Positions 61,787-64,000 of a DNA stretch of 64,000 nt are shown piece after piece (position 1 is the first letter of the stretch; each line of letters begins with the position of its first letter). The DNA comes from Thiothrix sp. (GTDB taxonomy: Bacteria > Pseudomonadota > Gammaproteobacteria > Thiotrichales > Thiotrichaceae). Both the position numbers and the translations under genes were made by a program. A model generated the notes under the pieces. The model ran no database searches. It saw only the letters and a list, made by a program, of their open reading frames with translations, and was not told where the DNA came from. The DNA is taken from positions 124,001 to 188,000 of the forward strand of contig SSFA01000017.1 in NCBI GenBank assembly GCA_008015155.1, given 5' to 3'.

Positions 61787-62773
61787 TTAAGGACAGGCTG
61801 GCAAACTAAAGTCGGAATAGAACACACCCTGCGGTAATTCTTTCACCTCACCCACTAAATCTTTGCCGCCTAAGTCAGCCAAGAGTTTAAAGGTTTGGGT
61901 GGCAGCGGCTTGTTGTTTGTCGCCAAAGCAAGTTGGAATACCCGCGCGGAACGCATCGCGTAAAGCACTAAATACGCTATCTTTATCCGCTTTCATTTTC
62001 GGACGAATCCGCACCCACTCCTCATCGCTGTCTTTCATGATTTTCTTGGCAGCATACGAAGCACTTAGGAAGCCTTTGGCAGCTGCTTCATGATCTAGCG
62101 CCCATTCTTCACTAAATACCCAGCCAATCATGGGCAGGTCTTTTTGAATACCCAGACCTTCTAGTACTTGGGGCACGGTGATCAGCGTTTCTAAGCCATC
62201 ATCTTGCAAGCGCGCCGCGAAATTCCAAAAATTTAAGACCGCATCCAACTCACCTTTTTGCATCACTTCATTCAATAAAGGGGGAGCGCCATATTGAATC
62301 TCAGCTTCTTTAGCGAGGTCGATTTGGTTTTGTTGTTGGGCATAAGCGCGTAGTAAGAGCCAGCTTTTGTCTTTGGCTCCACCGGCAACCCCCAATTTTT
62401 TGCCTTTTAACTCGGCGAGGGTTTTGATATTCGCTTTTGGATTAGCGAGTAGGCTGCCCACCGCAGTGGAATAGGGGAATAATACATAATCTAGCCCTGC
62501 AGCACGTTGTTGTGCAACCCAAATCCAATCTGTGACGATAATATCGACTGAGCCACCCAATAGCGCCACGGTAGCTGCATCTGCTGAAGCTACAGGAACG
62601 ACCTCCAGTTCAAAATTATTCGTCGTATCGAGTTTCTGCTCCTTAAGCACATCCAGTTCCCAATTCACAGTACCAAATTCCAAAACGCCAACACGTACTT
62701 TTTCGACCGCATGAGCGAAGGGCGACAGGAGTAGGAAGGTAAGGGCAAAGGCGAGTGGGCGTAAGTAGTTCAT
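61787..62773 (-). CDS. ABC substrate-binding protein, Tau/Ssu type
   Basis: This 328-residue exported protein (signal to about residue 22, 'PFAHAVEKVRVG') has the family fold 'VGVLEFGTVNWELDVLKEQKL', 'GGSVDIIVTDWIWVAQQRAAGLDYVLFPYS' and 'LKGKKLGVAGGAKDKSWLLLRAYAQQ'. The name aliphatic sulfonate-binding is generic. Relatives of this type are found beside PQQ dehydrogenase genes. It may bind an organic substrate or a metal chelate; no metal-site motif is visible. Confidence 0.82.
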   Translation of the reverse strand: MNYLRPLAFALTFLLLSPFAHAVEKVRVGVLEFGTVNWELDVLKEQKLDTTNNFELEVVPVASADAATVALLGGSVDIIVTDWIWVAQQRAAGLDYVLFPYSTAVGSLLANPKANIKTLAELKGKKLGVAGGAKDKSWLLLRAYAQQQNQIDLAKEAEIQYGAPPLLNEVMQKGELDAVLNFWNFAARLQDDGLETLITVPQVLEGLGIQKDLPMIGWVFSEEWALDHEAAAKGFLSASYAAKKIMKDSDEEWVRIRPKMKADKDSVFSALRDAFRAGIPTCFGDKQQAAATQTFKLLADLGGKDLVGEVKELPQGVFYSDFSLPACP

Positions 62774-62859
62774 TGTTATTCCTCCAGAATGATGTGTGAC
62801 AGAAGCTGGGAATTAATGCTGCTCAGAGTCGCGGTGAGTACATCTGTGTATGCTCCAGC

Positions 62860-62875
62860 GCCGCATTCATGCGGC
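62860..62875. other. Short hairpin in the gap before the PedC-like permease stop
   Basis: GCCGCA and TGCGGC pair over 6 bp with a 4-nt loop in the 149-bp gap between the permease and the binding protein gene. It may weaken read-through or stabilise the upstream mRNA. The rest of the gap holds AGGAAT before the binding-protein ATG and nothing else clear. Confidence 0.35.
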
Positions 62876-62922
62876 ACAGGCTCTGCTCAAAGTGACTTCC
62901 CAACTTCTTAAGGATGCTGTTC

Positions 62923-63726
62923 TCATGCCTGACGTGTGCGCTGAATCAGACCGCGTTGAGGATCATAGCCCCAGACCGCAAGCAAGAAAAAAACACATAA
63001 AGCGCCCAATACGACCAAAGAGGAGAGGAGGTTCAATTGGCCGTAAAGGGCAAACCGGATCATTTCAACCGCATGGGTAAACGGGTTGAAACTCGCTAAC
63101 GCATGTACCCATGTTGCGCCGGACTCTTGTAATTTCCATAAGGGATACAAAGCCGTCGAAATAAAAAACATGGGAAAAATCACAAAATTCATCGTGCCCG
63201 CAAAGTTTTCCAGTTGGCGAATCGACACTGAGAGTAGTAAGCCCAACGCGCCTAGCATCAAGCCTGAAAGCACTAACGCGGGAAACGCGGTGAGCCAACC
63301 CGACCACGGAATATCTACACGAAACACCAAACAAAGCGCTAAAAAAGCATAAGCCTGCAACACCGACAATAAGGTGCCTGCGACTAATTTACTAAATAAT
63401 AAAAACCAGCGTGGCTGTGGCGCGGTCAAGAGCAGGCGCATTAAGCCCATCTCACGGTCATATACCATGGCTAAGGAGGATTGCATGCCATTGAAGAGCA
63501 GTACCATCCCCAATAAACCGGGCACGACATACACTTGGTATTCAATATAAGTTTCATAAGGAGGAATAATCGAGACGCCAAAGATATTTTGGAAACCCGC
63601 CGCAAACACAATGAGCCAGAGGGCAGGGCGCACTAAAGCCGACAGTAGACGGCCGCGCTGATGCCAGAATTTAATCGTTTCACGTTGACAGATGGCCACT
63701 AAGGCGGGCCAATGCCGAGTTGCCAT
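62923..63726 (-). CDS. ABC permease of the PQQ-dependent alcohol dehydrogenase system (PedC-like)
   Basis: This 267-residue ABC-2-type permease has about six membrane segments. 'VRPALWLIVFAAGFQNIFG', 'YVVPGLLGMVLLFNGMQSSLAMVYDREMGLMRLLLTAPQPRWFLL' and 'WVHALASFNPFTHAVEMIRFALYG' are those of the PQQ-linked PedC family. It faces the membrane and works with the PedA-like ATPase at 59545-60297. Its ABC-2 type suggests export or lipid-like movement, although Ped systems are linked to lanthanide acquisition. GGAGAGAAG precedes the ATG. Confidence 0.85.
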   Translation of the reverse strand: MATRHWPALVAICQRETIKFWHQRGRLLSALVRPALWLIVFAAGFQNIFGVSIIPPYETYIEYQVYVVPGLLGMVLLFNGMQSSLAMVYDREMGLMRLLLTAPQPRWFLLFSKLVAGTLLSVLQAYAFLALCLVFRVDIPWSGWLTAFPALVLSGLMLGALGLLLSVSIRQLENFAGTMNFVIFPMFFISTALYPLWKLQESGATWVHALASFNPFTHAVEMIRFALYGQLNLLSSLVVLGALCVFFLLAVWGYDPQRGLIQRTRQA

Positions 63727-63785
63727 AGCTTCTCTCCTCAGACATTATGCACGGTATAGATAGACTAATTTTTGCAAGGCGGCTA

Positions 63786-63802
63786 CCAACTTTTTGCCAA
63801 CC
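63786..63802 (+). promoter_or_regulatory. CCAACC-type direct repeat near the Ped-like permease gene
   Basis: CCAACT (63786-63791) and CCAACC (63797-63802) are 11 bp apart, the same period as at the three PQQ promoters. They lie in the 75-bp gap just upstream of the permease gene but in the opposite orientation (the coding strand reads GGTTGG). No -10 box follows at the right distance, so function is uncertain; it may be an activator site used from the other side. Confidence 0.35.
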
Positions 63803-64000
63803 TAAAATTTACATTTGCTTTCGGGTTTGTCGAAACCTAGAGCATCCAAATTATTTGTTTGGTGTAGAAAGCCATCTAAGGGTGCGCGTTCTACCACCCA
63901 ATTATGCGTAGCCAATAAGAGGGGTTGGCGCAATTGGTTATCCCAAGGACGGAAGTTAAGTCGATTGCCTTTGAAACCATCCAACACAAGTTCTTCGCTG
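63802..64000 (-). CDS. PQQ-associated ABC substrate-binding protein, C-terminal part (runs off the right edge)
   Basis: The last 65 codons of a gene are visible, ending at TAG 63802-63804. The tail 'LRQPLLLATHNWVVERAPLDGFLHQTNNLDALGFDKPESKCKF' is distinctive for the substrate-binding protein of the PQQ-dependent alcohol dehydrogenase ABC system (LutA/PedB-type). It therefore completes the Ped-like set with the permease and ATPase downstream. The N-terminus is outside the window. Confidence 0.75.
   Translation of the reverse strand, partial: SEELVLDGFKGNRLNFRPWDNQLRQPLLLATHNWVVERAPLDGFLHQTNNLDALGFDKPESKCKF

Noticed and set aside
62860..62875. Intrinsic terminator splitting the transporter operon
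   Set aside because: The stem is only 6 bp and there is no U-tract, so I listed it only as a weak hairpin.
1..64000. CRISPR arrays, tRNA, rRNA and insertion sequences
   Set aside because: I saw no regularly spaced repeats, no cloverleaf-like gene, no rRNA sequence, and no transposase gene with terminal inverted repeats. The transposase-like HTH in the TetR protein is a domain fusion only.

Overview
The window looks like chromosomal DNA of a free-living Gammaproteobacterium of intermediate GC content. Genes are densely packed, many joined by ATGA or TAATG overlaps, with good Shine-Dalgarno sites. Quinoprotein oxidation, a persulfide dioxygenase and amylosucrase would fit a Thiothrix-like member of Thiotrichales, but that placement is a low-confidence guess. 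I saw no rRNA, tRNA, CRISPR array or intact insertion sequence.

Layout. 1-1304: minor type IV pilin genes (pilW partial, pilV, fimT-like). 1483-15906: a CoA-dependent carboxylic-acid catabolic island (acyl-CoA dehydrogenase, thioesterase, SDR, thiolase, enoyl-CoA hydratase, feruloyl-CoA-synthase-like ligase) with its own Liv-type ABC importer, a divergent TetR-family regulator carrying an extra transposase-like N-terminal domain, a CMD-family protein and a class III CoA-transferase. 16078-23001: PQQ biosynthesis, with tandem pqqA copies and pqqB separated from pqqCDE by a lysozyme-fold gene that has lost its catalytic Glu, gnd, decayed ribose-operon remnants and a DUF1349 gene. 23146-32872: a GAF-domain regulator and a quinoprotein alcohol dehydrogenase operon (dehydrogenase with an Asp-x-Asp lanthanide-type motif, PedF-like dihaem cytochrome, MxaJ/XoxJ-like binding protein, SoxYZ-like carrier, zinc hydrolase, CxxxCW protein), followed by an ExbB/ExbD-like quartet of unknown role.

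33012-39250: a TIR-pterin-dehydratase fusion, an AlaX editing protein and a Hen1/Pnkp RNA-repair operon preceded by a strong sigma-54 promoter match. 39316-45395: a GntR-controlled operon for a biuret/triuret-type compound (split allophanate hydrolase, two cysteine hydrolases, NCS2 permease, cupin). 45593-47922: a type II restriction-modification pair. 48013-49310: organoarsenical resistance genes. 49508-57790: amylosucrase, a DapB-like protein with altered catalytic residues, DUF4424, a phosphatase-fold protein, methyltransferase, persulfide dioxygenase, macrodomain and small alpha/beta-fold proteins. 57870-58579: a truncated tyrosine-phosphatase pseudogene abutting a bacterial homologue of the eukaryotic protein TCTP. 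58637-64000: proline iminopeptidase and an operon in which a PQQ-associated ABC transporter (PedA/PedC-like plus binding protein) is interleaved with a Tau/Ssu-type ABC transporter.

How it fits together. Three promoters (pqqA, pqqCDE, alcohol dehydrogenase) share a direct repeat CCAACC-N5-CCAACC with exact 11-bp periodicity, ending 9-10 bp before a -10 box. This suggests one activator co-regulating cofactor synthesis and the dehydrogenase. The Asp-x-Asp motif and the PQQ-associated ABC transporter, whose relatives (Ped/Lut systems) take part in lanthanide acquisition, suggest a lanthanide-dependent alcohol oxidation system. The most unusual single genes are the TIR-PCD fusion, the bacterial TCTP homologue and the sigma-54-linked Hen1/Pnkp operon.
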